Below the pieces are notes generated by a model. It worked only from the letters and a program-made list of their open reading frames with translations. It had not been told where the DNA came from and did not search any database. This document shows, piece after piece, positions 1 through 6,478 of a stretch of DNA of 7,457 nucleotides. The stretch's first letter is position 1. The number at the start of each line of letters is the position of its first letter. The stretch comes from Vallitaleaceae bacterium (lineage in GTDB: Bacteria > Bacillota > Clostridia > Lachnospirales > Vallitaleaceae). Made by a program: the position numbers and the translations under genes. The stretch covers positions 1-7,457 of the forward strand of contig JAQICP010000014.1 of NCBI GenBank assembly GCA_027858555.1, in the 5' to 3' direction.

Positions 1-23
1 GATATATAGACATTATATAATAA

Positions 24-97
24 AGCTAGTGAGGGGATTCGAACCCCTGACCTCTTCCTTACCGAGGAAGCGCTGCTACCTACTGAGCTACACCAGC
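24..97 (-). tRNA. tRNA-Thr (anticodon GGU), atypical D-arm and anticodon loop
   Basis: The minus strand folds as a 74-base cloverleaf. The acceptor stem is GCTGGTG/CACTAGC (one G.T pair), the anticodon stem CTTCC/GGAAG, and the T-arm AGGGG-TTCGAAT-CCCCT, with discriminator T. CCA is not encoded. The 7-base anticodon loop TCGGTAA places GGT at positions 34-36, so it reads ACC and ACU (Thr). Two oddities are visible. Position 33 is C instead of the nearly universal U. The D-arm reads GCTC-AGTAGGTA-GCAGC, one base longer than the usual GAGC 3' side, giving a bulged C or a mismatch. The gene begins only 6 bases after the sigH stop, so it is probably released from the rae1-sigH transcript by RNase P and 3' processing. 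A tRNA next to sigH fits the clostridial arrangement upstream of the rpmG/secE/nusG region, which lies outside this window. The tRNA identity is secure; full function is less certain because of the two deviations. Confidence 0.9.
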
Positions 98-103
98 TAA
101 TAA

Positions 104-727
104 CTACTGAATAATTTCAAGGACTTTTTTCTTTATCCTCTGTAATGCATTATCTATAGATTTACTCGGTTTGTCAAGTATTTCCGCAATTTCCACATAA
201 CTTATACCCCCAATGTAGTATTCTAACACAATTTTCTCAAATCCACTGAGCTTTTTACTTAGGGCATCTTCAATGAAATGTTTGTTTTCTTCCCCAATAT
301 AAACATCTTCTGGATTGGTAGCTTTTTTGGAAGGCATCAACTCTAATAAACCGGTTTTATCTTCATTTTGATATATGGGTTTGTCTAATGAAACGTATTT
401 GTTTAAAGGCATATGCTTCTGCCTTGTTGAGGCTTTAACTGCTGATATGATCTGCCTTGTAATACATAAATCAGCGAAAGAAAAAAACGATGTTTCTTTA
501 TAAAAATCAAAGTCACGAATTGCCTTAAACAACCCAATCATACCTTCTTGAATGATGTCATCTCTTGATGCACCCATCAGAAAATATGATTGAGCCTTTT
601 TTTCAACTAATGCCTTATATTTTCTCATAAGAAAGTCGAGTGCATTATCATGATTATCTCTGACAAAATGTAGTATATTTTCATCAGAATGATCTACAAA
701 CGAGATCTTTTCCATGGTCTGTGGCAT
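104..727 (-). CDS. sigH: RNA polymerase sigma-H factor (Spo0H)
   Basis: This is a 207-residue sigma-70 family factor closely resembling Bacillus SigH, which directs transition-phase, competence and early sporulation genes. Region 2 spans about residues 28-110. It carries a core-binding segment DDIIQEGMIGLFKAI (57-71) and a -10 recognition/melting part DLCITRQIISAVKASTRQKH (86-105), including the CITRQII and TRQKH signatures typical of SigH. The C-terminal region 4 helix-turn-helix is about 160-203, with SYVEIAEIL and KSIDNALQRIKKK. Length matches the family (about 210-220). The first ATG is chosen because AGGAGG sits 7 bases upstream; the ATG at codon 5 would be 19 bases away. The rae1 stop codon TAG is embedded in this ribosome site (TAGGAGG), leaving an 11-base gap, which suggests translational coupling. 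It is followed almost directly by tRNA-Thr. Transcription probably comes from the promoter at 1301-1329, with possible read-through from the cys operon. Confidence 0.97.
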   Translation of the reverse strand: MPQTMEKISFVDHSDENILHFVRDNHDNALDFLMRKYKALVEKKAQSYFLMGASRDDIIQEGMIGLFKAIRDFDFYKETSFFSFADLCITRQIISAVKASTRQKHMPLNKYVSLDKPIYQNEDKTGLLELMPSKKATNPEDVYIGEENKHFIEDALSKKLSGFEKIVLEYYIGGISYVEIAEILDKPSKSIDNALQRIKKKVLEIIQ

Positions 728-738
728 AGCACCACCTC

Positions 739-1254
739 CTAATTACGTCTTAGGTTTTCCATCCAATCAATAACATCTTGATCTAGATGGGATTCCAATA
801 GGTTCTTCTTATTCAATGTATGATTATCTATATAATCTGTCCGTATTGATTTCTTTGCTGCCTTAATCTCATGCCATAATTCTCTAGCAGACATTCTAGA
901 TGCACCTCTTGCTAGAACAATTAATTGTTCCATGCCGTCAGATGTTGCAACTGTAATCTTATAATCACGACCGACTTCTTCAGCTATCCGCTCAATATAG
1001 TGATCTGCTGATTCTGTTTTCTTTGTGAAAACCACTTCGATATTATTGAATTGTTCATAAGTCCTAGTCAAATTAGCTGAATAGTGTCCATCAAATATAA
1101 CAATGATTTGATTGTTGGTAAAGCCTGAAAAATTAGATAACTCTTCAATTAAGGCACTTCTTGCACTTTCTAAGGAACCATGGTCAGCCATCTCTTTCAA
1201 GTGTCCCCAACTATGAATAATATTGTAACCGTCAACTAATAAGTATTCTTTCAT
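739..1254 (-). CDS. rae1: Ribosome-associated endoribonuclease Rae1 (YacP, NYN/PIN-like)
   Basis: This 171-residue protein belongs to the YacP/NYN family with a PIN-like fold. In Bacillus subtilis this protein, Rae1, enters the ribosomal A site and cleaves mRNA in a translation-dependent way. The fold's acidic residues are visible: D8 in LLVDGYNII, D55 in IIVIFDGH, D84 in TESADHYIE and D106 in ITVATSDGMEQ. The segment SLESARSALIEEL (27-39) matches the conserved helix after the first strand. Length agrees with the family (about 170). The start is supported by AGAAGG 6 bases upstream. It is the first gene of a two-gene plus tRNA unit (rae1-sigH-tRNA-Thr), preceded by its own promoter about 47 bases upstream. 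The conserved location between rlmB and sigH is the normal Firmicute context. Enzymatic activity is inferred from homology and intact acidic residues, not shown here. Confidence 0.93.
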   Translation of the reverse strand: MKEYLLVDGYNIIHSWGHLKEMADHGSLESARSALIEELSNFSGFTNNQIIVIFDGHYSANLTRTYEQFNNIEVVFTKKTESADHYIERIAEEVGRDYKITVATSDGMEQLIVLARGASRMSARELWHEIKAAKKSIRTDYIDNHTLNKKNLLESHLDQDVIDWMENLRRN

Positions 1255-1300
1255 ATATCGCCTTCTAACTCCTACTACAATCTAAAAGCGTAGTATTAAC

Positions 1301-1329
1301 AGTATACTATACTATCCATTTTTTGTTAA
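1301..1329 (-). promoter_or_regulatory. Sigma-A promoter for rae1-sigH-tRNA-Thr
   Basis: On the minus strand a -35 TTAACA (1324-1329) and a -10 TATACT (1301-1306) are separated by exactly 17 bases (1307-1323), close to the housekeeping consensus. The expected transcript start is near 1294, giving a 5' leader of about 40 bases before the rae1 ATG. The -35 hexamer overlaps the inner arm of a perfect inverted repeat (1325-1345), so access to it may be regulated. Confidence 0.8.
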
Positions 1330-1345
1330 TAATGATTTTATTAAC
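1325..1345. repeat. Perfect 8-bp inverted repeat overlapping a -35 box, candidate operator
   Basis: On the plus strand, GTTAATAA (1325-1332), spacer TGATT, TTATTAAC (1338-1345). The arms are exact reverse complements. It overlaps five of the six -35 bases of the rae1-sigH promoter. Neither strand has a T-run directly after the stem in the right orientation, and the arms are almost pure AT, so it is not a plausible intrinsic terminator. A dimeric regulator site is the better reading. The regulator is unknown. Confidence 0.55.
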
Positions 1346-1365
1346 AATCCATTAATTATTGATAA

Positions 1366-1475
1366 CCTTGTTGATATTCAGCTAGTATTTTCCTGGTATT
1401 GCCCTAGTATTGTTTTCATATTTCTTTGATATTGCCTTAATAACGCTTTGACAGTTCTTTGATAATTCTCTGGTA
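1366..1475. repeat. Array of ten degenerate 11-bp tandem units in exact phase
   Basis: Read on the plus strand, ten consecutive 11-base units end at 1376, 1387, 1398, 1409, 1420, 1431, 1442, 1453, 1464 and 1475. Eight units end in ATA or GTA, and all ten end in A. Examples are TTTCTTTGATA (1421-1431), GTTCTTTGATA (1454-1464), TTGCCTTAATA (1432-1442) and TTGCCCTAGTA (1399-1409). The last A and the T at unit position 7 are invariant, and the T at position 10 occurs in nine of ten. The transcript-strand consensus is approximately TAYYARRGMAA. There is no insertion or deletion across 110 bases despite strong divergence. Shorter, off-phase copies flank it (ending at 1364 and 1485). It fills most of the rlmB-rae1 gap, beginning 6 bases after the rlmB stop codon. 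Function is unknown. Confidence 0.85.
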
Positions 1476-1480
1476 TAGCT

Positions 1481-2233
1481 TTATAACCTTTGTCTTAAAG
1501 CTTCATATAGCAAAACGCCTGCAGCTACTGATGCATTGAGTGACGTAATTGTACCTTTCATGGGTATCTTTGCAATGAAGTCGGCTTTTTCTTTAACCAG
1601 TCTGCCTACGCCTTCGCCTTCGGAACCGATTATAATGGCAAGGGCACCTTTCATATCCACATCATACATCATCTGACCGTCCATATCGGCACAAACGACC
1701 CAGATATTCTTGGCTTTTAGTTCTTCAATGGTTCTGCTGATATTGGTGACTCTTGCAACTTTCATGTATTCGATGGCTCCTGCAGAAGTTTTTACGACAG
1801 TTGATGTTAGGCCAACAGCCCTTCTTTTAGGAATGATAATACCATGAACGCCCACGATATGAGCGGTTCTTATGATGGCACCCAAGTTATGAGGGTCTTC
1901 AATCTGGTCTAATATCAGAATGAATGGTGATTCGTTTTTGTCCTTGGCATCTTGCAATATCTCTTCAACCGAAAAATAATCATAAGCAGCGACCAAGGCA
2001 ATAATGCCTTGATGCTTATCAGTACCTGCTATCTGATTCATCTTCTCTTTAGATTCAAATCTAACAACAATATTCTGTGACCTTGCATCCGATATGATCT
2101 TGTTGATGGGTGGTGATTGATGCTCTTGGTCTAGGACCATGATTCGATCGATACTTCTATCTGATTTAAGTGCTTCTGATACAGCATTTCTACCATATAC
2201 AATTAATTCACTAAATTCTGCTTGATCTTCCAT
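1481..2233 (-). CDS. rlmB: 23S rRNA (guanosine-2'-O-)-methyltransferase RlmB (TrmH/SpoU family)
   Basis: This is a 250-residue SPOUT-class enzyme using S-adenosylmethionine. RlmB methylates the 2'-OH of the P-loop guanosine of 23S rRNA (G2251 in E. coli). An N-terminal RNA-binding substrate domain (about 8-85, starting LIVYGRNAVSEAL) precedes the knotted catalytic domain. Motif 1 is DPHNLGAIIRTA (113-124, with N116 and R122). Motif 2 is IIGSEGEGVGR (201-211). Motif 3 is IPMKGTITSLNASVA (223-237) with the S-L-N signature. Length is typical. The start lies 6 bases after the flippase TAG stop; the ribosome site is weak (TAGG about 5 bases upstream, overlapping that stop), so translational coupling is likely. 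Family homologs YacO/TrmH are hard to separate by sequence, but the neighbourhood (mrnC upstream, rae1 downstream) fits the conserved rlmB locus. The reading frame stays open for 32 codons past the stop, but the protein is already full length. Confidence 0.95.
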   Translation of the reverse strand: MEDQAEFSELIVYGRNAVSEALKSDRSIDRIMVLDQEHQSPPINKIISDARSQNIVVRFESKEKMNQIAGTDKHQGIIALVAAYDYFSVEEILQDAKDKNESPFILILDQIEDPHNLGAIIRTAHIVGVHGIIIPKRRAVGLTSTVVKTSAGAIEYMKVARVTNISRTIEELKAKNIWVVCADMDGQMMYDVDMKGALAIIIGSEGEGVGRLVKEKADFIAKIPMKGTITSLNASVAAGVLLYEALRQRL

Positions 2234-2239
2234 CTTTAC

Positions 2240-3850
2240 CTACTTTCTTAACAATCTATAACGTTCTAACCATTTTATTAATCTCTTGTTTTTAGTAATA
2301 GCCGATACATCTTCTCTGGTCATTATCCTAAGTAATACAAGTGCTATTGCATATGAAATAACACCAATGAATATGCCTGCTACCGTACTGACGGCGTTAC
2401 TCCCTATAATGCTATGGACCAGTTGATAGGAATAATAGACTGCCAGGGCCATAACAATTACTGCCAAAAATGGCTTTACAGCATTTTGGAACCAATTGAT
2501 GTGTATCTTACTATAATGTATGATCATCATCATATTCAGTCCAACAAATATGGCATAATAGATAATGGAACTAATAGGTGCTCCATAACCTTGTATAAAA
2601 TATGGTGCTAATACCATGTTCAATATGATCTTAACGATTATCGCTAAACCTAAGGATATAAGCGGCATATATTGCTTAGTCATCCCTTGTAAAATACCTG
2701 CCAATGTCTGTCCAAGTATCATGAAAACCAAGCAAATACTATAGAGTCTTAGAAACCATGGATCTATTGGTATACCTGAATATAGTAGAAAAAGTAATGG
2801 TCTTGCTAATACAAAAATTCCCATTGATGCGGGTAATGCAAATAACAATGCCAACTTGATGGCCTCTTCAATCTTATGATTTCTTTCCACATAATCTTTA
2901 AGACTATTGGCTTGCGCTATAGCTGGCACCACACTCATGGCAAGTGCCAAGCTTATAGTTAGTGGCACATTAACCACTGTAAATGCCATTGCTTTATTGC
3001 CAAATATGTCCCTTACATATGAAGCACTATACCCCATATTACCAAATATGCCATACAGCATGGCCGAGTCTATTTCATTCATAATTGAGTAGACCGTCGA
3101 AACAATCGTAACCGGAATAGTGAGCAACAATATCTTTCGGACAATATCAGCATAAAACTGTTGCTCTACAGGTGTAGTATCCAGTAGAATCTGAGCATTT
3201 AAAGCTGGTTTATGTCTGTAATACACAATAAGCATATAGATTGTTGACAGAACGAATCCCATTGATGCGCCTACTGCAGCACCTGACACAACCATCACCA
3301 AATCCAGATTCTTGCCAAGTAGCAGTTGGACTAAAGCCAATCCTATCACCACTTTACCTGCTGCTTCTATGACTTGACTGATTGCAGTAGGTTTCATAAT
3401 TTGCATGCCTTGAAAATAACCTCTTATTGCACCTGTGATGGATATAAAGACAGGCGATATGGCTAGACCATATAATACGAATCTATATTCAGGTCCCCAG
3501 TTTTGAAGCTTGATAATGACACTGCTGCCAAAAAACATGATAGCTGTAACGATTGACCCGATTATAACAATGACAATCATACTGTCAACAAAGGTCTTAT
3601 GTGCTCGCTTATACTGTCCATGTGCCAGATCTTCTGCAACCATTTTTGAAACAGCATTGGGTACGCCTACTAAAGAGACCGCAACCAATATGGAATATAT
3701 GGGATATACAGTATCATAATAACCGATGCCATCAAGGCCAACCATGTGACTGAGTGGTATACGATATACGGCACTTAGCACCTTGGCAATCAGCCCTGCC
3801 AACGATAAAATAACCGCACCTTTAATAAACTTTTCAGTTTGATTACTCAT
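2240..3850 (-). CDS. MurJ/SpoVB-type lipid-linked oligosaccharide flippase (MOP superfamily)
   Basis: This is a 536-residue, very hydrophobic integral membrane protein with about 14 predicted membrane segments spread over the whole length (first about 11-30, last about 485-508). The N-terminal pattern KGAVILSLAGLIAKVLSAVYRIPL, then GVPNAVSKMVAE (62-73), and the later segment RGYFQGMQIMKPTAISQVIE (143-162) are hallmarks of the Firmicute polysaccharide transporter group, which includes MurJ/YtgP (lipid II flippase) and SpoVB. Length fits both (about 510-550), and sequence alone does not choose between cell-wall lipid II transport and sporulation cortex transport. The ATG overlaps the mrnC end by 8 bases (ATGAGTAA), and the stop is 6 bases before rlmB, so it is fully built into the operon. 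The upstream ribosome site is poor (GGGAG 9 bases away, or TAGGGG adjacent), again suggesting coupling. A flippase at this position is not part of the usual cysS-mrnC-rlmB order. Confidence 0.88.
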   Translation of the reverse strand: MSNQTEKFIKGAVILSLAGLIAKVLSAVYRIPLSHMVGLDGIGYYDTVYPIYSILVAVSLVGVPNAVSKMVAEDLAHGQYKRAHKTFVDSMIVIVIIGSIVTAIMFFGSSVIIKLQNWGPEYRFVLYGLAISPVFISITGAIRGYFQGMQIMKPTAISQVIEAAGKVVIGLALVQLLLGKNLDLVMVVSGAAVGASMGFVLSTIYMLIVYYRHKPALNAQILLDTTPVEQQFYADIVRKILLLTIPVTIVSTVYSIMNEIDSAMLYGIFGNMGYSASYVRDIFGNKAMAFTVVNVPLTISLALAMSVVPAIAQANSLKDYVERNHKIEEAIKLALLFALPASMGIFVLARPLLFLLYSGIPIDPWFLRLYSICLVFMILGQTLAGILQGMTKQYMPLISLGLAIIVKIILNMVLAPYFIQGYGAPISSIIYYAIFVGLNMMMIIHYSKIHINWFQNAVKPFLAVIVMALAVYYSYQLVHSIIGSNAVSTVAGIFIGVISYAIALVLLRIMTREDVSAITKNKRLIKWLERYRLLRK

Positions 3851-4280
3851 CCCCTATAACTCCCTTAGCAATTAATGTCATAATCCTATCTATATCCTTT
3901 TGAAGGTACAAATAGCCAAATAAGGCTTCTAGTCCAGTCGCTGTTTTGTAATCAGACATAGAGGCATTTTTGGCTTTTGTGTTTGATTTAGCATTACGTC
4001 CCCGTTTGAAGATATTCATCTCCTCTTCTGTAAGGACAGGTTCAATCTTATAAAATAATTCCTTTTGAGCGCCAGCATTCACAAAGCTTTTGGCTTTCTT
4101 GTGCATGGCATTCACAGGCGCGTTCCCGAGTTTTACGATATATGTACGAATCATCAGTTCATATATGCCGTCTCCAATATAAGCTAACACCAAAGGTGAA
4201 TAGCTTGTTGGGTTATTCCCCGATACTTCAAATAATTCATCAAAACTCTGATGCATGTGCTCATAAAGCATGTGCTCCAT
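3843..4280 (-). CDS. mrnC: Mini-ribonuclease III (23S rRNA maturation)
   Basis: This 145-residue protein is a stand-alone RNase III catalytic domain without a double-stranded RNA-binding domain, as in Bacillus MrnC, which trims the 5' and 3' ends of 23S rRNA precursor. The first RNase III signature is LAYIGDGIYELMIR (32-45; D37 and E41 as metal ligands). The second is SDYKTATGLEALFGYLYL (109-126; D110 and E118). The basic segment FKRGRNAKSNTKAKNASMSDYK precedes the second motif, as in the family. AGGAGG lies 4 bases before the first ATG, slightly close; the ATG at codon 4 is 13 bases from it, so the first is preferred. The gene sits 25 bases after cysS and overlaps the flippase start by 8 bases. 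Pairing of mrnC with cysS and rlmB is the standard Firmicute arrangement. Confidence 0.95.
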   Translation of the reverse strand: MEHMLYEHMHQSFDELFEVSGNNPTSYSPLVLAYIGDGIYELMIRTYIVKLGNAPVNAMHKKAKSFVNAGAQKELFYKIEPVLTEEEMNIFKRGRNAKSNTKAKNASMSDYKTATGLEALFGYLYLQKDIDRIMTLIAKGVIGDE

Positions 4281-4305
4281 AAACCCTCCTAATGACCCTC
4301 AAGGC

Positions 4306-5700
4306 CTAACCTTTTTTATAGCTTACGCCGTCTCGTGTATCTTCTAATATGATGCCTTTAGCTAAAAGCTCATCTCTAATCTGATCAGCTAATGCAAAAT
4401 TCTTATTCTTACGTGCCACTTGTCTCTTCTCAATAAGCACTTCTATTTCATCTGTAAGCGAAACTTCTTCTTCAATAACTATACCTAGTATATCACATAA
4501 TATTTTCAGTTTCTCGTGAATCTTACGAATAAATGTAGTTGATGAATCGCTACTGGCATAGGTGTTTGAGAATTTGATCAGTTCAAATATAACAGATACC
4601 CCGTCGGCTGTATTAAAGTCATCATCCATCGCTTTTTCAAACTTACCAACGAATGAATCTAATTGCTTTAGCAGTTCAATTTCGGTCCCAAGTAATGCCT
4701 CCTGCTTAGCATACTCGTGAGCTCGTTCCAAAGATTTCGCACCCGTCTTAATCCTGTCAAGGCTACTTTTTGCAGCCATCATCAAAACTTCACTGAAATT
4801 AACAGGGCTTCTATAATGGGCAGATACCAGGAAAAATCGAATCACATCATAATCAAAGGACTTGACGATATCCCTAACTGTAAAAAAGTTCCCTGTAGAT
4901 TTTGACATCTTTTTGTTGTCAATATTAATGAAACCATTATGTAACCAATAGGTTGAAAATGGTTTGTCATTGGCTGCTTCACTTTGAGCAATCTCGTTCT
5001 CATGATGTGGAAATGCCAAATCTTCACCACCGGCATGGATGTCTATGCTATCTCCAAGATAATGTTTTGCCATAGCAGAACACTCAATGTGCCATCCTGG
5101 TCTACCCTCACTCCAAGGTGATGGCCAAGCTGGCTCCCCTTCTTTTTTGGGTTTCCATAGAACAAAGTCCATAGGATTTTGCTTTTCATCATTAATCTGA
5201 ATTCTAGCGCCAGCCTCCAAATCGTCAGGATTCTTTTTGGATAATTTACCATAACCCTCAAACTTACGTGTCTCATAATAAACGCTACCATTGACTTCAT
5301 AAGCAAATCCTTTTTCGATGAGTGTTAGAATCATATCAATCATGATATCAATCTCTTCAGTGGCTTTAGGGTTATGGGTAGCCGCTTTGATACCAAGTGC
5401 ATCCGTATCTATTTTCGCTTCTGTAATGAAGCGCTCTGCTATTTCAGAAGAAAGTGCACCTTCTTCAATGGCCTTACTAATGATCTTATCATCTATATCC
5501 GTGTAATTCTGAACATATCTGACTTCATACCCTTTATATTCCAAGTACCTTCTAACCACATCAAAGATCACATTAGGTCTGGCATTACCGATATGTATAT
5601 AATCATATACGGTAGGTCCACAAACATACATTTTCACGATACCTTCTTCAAGGGATTTAAAAGTCTCTTTCTTCCGTGTTAGCGTATTATAAACTTGCAT
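4306..5700 (-). CDS. cysS: Cysteinyl-tRNA synthetase (class Ia)
   Basis: This 464-residue cytosolic enzyme activates cysteine with ATP and charges tRNA-Cys. The class I signatures are HIGN (36-39) and KMSKS (264-268). Zinc ligands that give cysteine selectivity are visible: C27 in YVCGPTVYDY, C207 in GWHIECSAMA, H232 in FPHHENE, and E236. The segment GGEDLAFPHHENEIAQSE (224-241) and the following NGFINIDNKKMSKSTGNF are diagnostic. The C-terminal helical domain ends with RKNKNFALADQIRDELLAKGI, the usual CysS DALR-type tail. Length is normal (about 465). AGGAGG lies 5 bases before the ATG, and the cysE stop TAG is embedded in that site (TAGGAGG), leaving a 9-base gap. It sits second in a T-box controlled operon for cysteine, consistent with control by uncharged tRNA-Cys. 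Confidence 0.98.
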   Translation of the reverse strand: MQVYNTLTRKKETFKSLEEGIVKMYVCGPTVYDYIHIGNARPNVIFDVVRRYLEYKGYEVRYVQNYTDIDDKIISKAIEEGALSSEIAERFITEAKIDTDALGIKAATHNPKATEEIDIMIDMILTLIEKGFAYEVNGSVYYETRKFEGYGKLSKKNPDDLEAGARIQINDEKQNPMDFVLWKPKKEGEPAWPSPWSEGRPGWHIECSAMAKHYLGDSIDIHAGGEDLAFPHHENEIAQSEAANDKPFSTYWLHNGFINIDNKKMSKSTGNFFTVRDIVKSFDYDVIRFFLVSAHYRSPVNFSEVLMMAAKSSLDRIKTGAKSLERAHEYAKQEALLGTEIELLKQLDSFVGKFEKAMDDDFNTADGVSVIFELIKFSNTYASSDSSTTFIRKIHEKLKILCDILGIVIEEEVSLTDEIEVLIEKRQVARKNKNFALADQIRDELLAKGIILEDTRDGVSYKKG

Positions 5701-5709
5701 AATTACCTC

Positions 5710-6426
5710 CTATAAAAAGTCAGGGTTGTCACCACAATTACAACACTTCTCTAGCTTGACCGCTTCGATTTCTTCATCCGTTAGCTTGCCCCTACCGTCT
5801 TCCAACGCTTCTATTCTGATGCGCAATTTGCACATTTCCATTCGAACCGGGTCAGGTAGGTGGACTTGATCTAGCATATCATTAGGATGCACCACAGTAA
5901 TCTTCTGATTGTTCTTTTTAACGACTCGACCAGGTATCCCCACAACTGTGGAACATGGTTCGATGTCATGCAATACAACCGAACCGGCACCAATCTTGAC
6001 ATCATCTCCGATGGTGATGGAACCTAGCACCTTAGCACCTACGCTAACCATCACGTTATTGCCGATGGTTGGATGGCGTTTACCATGTTCTTTGCCAGTA
6101 CCGCCCAGGGTAACACCTTGGTATATAGTGACATCGTCACCAATAATACAAGTCTCGCCAATAACAACCCCTGTTCCATGATCTATAAAAAGTCCCTTGC
6201 CAATAACGGCTCCTGGATGGATTTCTATGCCTGTTCTTCTTAGTGCCTTTTGAGATACCCATCTAGCAAAGAAATAACGTTTCCTCAAGAATAGCCAATG
6301 CGCTAGCCTATACCTTAAGATGGCATGAAAGCTAGCATATAAAAAAACTTCCGAAGTCTTTTTGATAGCAGGATCTCTGTCTTTTATTACACGAATTTCT
6401 TCTTTAATATAACTAATTAGTCCCAT
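5710..6426 (-). CDS. cysE: Serine O-acetyltransferase
   Basis: This 238-residue enzyme makes O-acetylserine from serine and acetyl-CoA, the first dedicated step of cysteine synthesis. A short helical N-terminal part (1-62, with SFHAILRYRLAHWL) leads to a left-handed beta-helix of hexapeptide repeats (about 66-167). Active-site features include IEIHPGAVIG (67-76), FIDHGTGVVIGET (80-92, catalytic H83) and GVTLGGTGKEHGKRHP (104-119). The helix ends with GAGSVVLHDIEPCSTVVGIPGRVV, as in Firmicute CysE. The C-terminal tail is unusual: it ends CCNCGDNPDFL, with three cysteines in four residues and a final Leu. Many CysE proteins end in Ile, which docks into CysK. AAGGAGG lies 5 bases before the ATG. 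It is the first enzyme gene after the cysteine T-box and precedes cysS by 9 bases. Confidence 0.96.
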   Translation of the reverse strand: MGLISYIKEEIRVIKDRDPAIKKTSEVFLYASFHAILRYRLAHWLFLRKRYFFARWVSQKALRRTGIEIHPGAVIGKGLFIDHGTGVVIGETCIIGDDVTIYQGVTLGGTGKEHGKRHPTIGNNVMVSVGAKVLGSITIGDDVKIGAGSVVLHDIEPCSTVVGIPGRVVKKNNQKITVVHPNDMLDQVHLPDPVRMEMCKLRIRIEALEDGRGKLTDEEIEAVKLEKCCNCGDNPDFL

Positions 6427-6435
6427 ATATTCCTC

Positions 6436-6478
6436 CTTGTAGAATTGTACGATTATATGTTACAACCCGCACCACAAG
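6436..6478 (-). promoter_or_regulatory. Hairpin over leader Cys codons abutting the cysE ribosome site
   Basis: On the transcript strand, CTTGTGG (6478-6472) can pair with CTACAAG (6442-6436). Inside it, GGGTTGTA (6468-6461) can pair with TACAATTC (6449-6442), leaving a 3-base bulge TGC and an 11-base loop. One base (6442) is shared, so about 14 pairs form in total, three of them G.U. The 3' arm covers the first three bases of the cysE AAGGAGG (6438-6432). Both Cys codons of the leader ORF lie in the 5' arms. The pairing is read by eye; stability was not computed. Confidence 0.45.

Noticed and set aside
1..23. Possible signals downstream of tRNA-Thr
   Set aside because: Only 23 AT-rich bases are visible. 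There is no stem with a T-run and no encoded CCA.
1325..1345. Inverted repeat as an intrinsic terminator after rlmB
   Set aside because: The stem is almost all AT and is followed on the transcript strand by an A-run, not a T-run. It overlaps a good promoter instead.
1366..1475. The 11-base array as a CRISPR or as a coding extension of rlmB
   Set aside because: Units are contiguous without spacers and too short for CRISPR. RlmB is already full length at 250 residues with a normal end, and the other open frame lacks a start codon before the array.
2907..3092. Plus-strand open frames inside the flippase, cysS and cysE genes
   Set aside because: They are antisense shadows of strong conserved genes, with no ribosome sites and low-complexity translations.
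4842..5306. Alternative minus-strand frames inside cysS
   Set aside because: They overlap the catalytic core of an intact, fully recognisable cysS and have no protein-like motifs.
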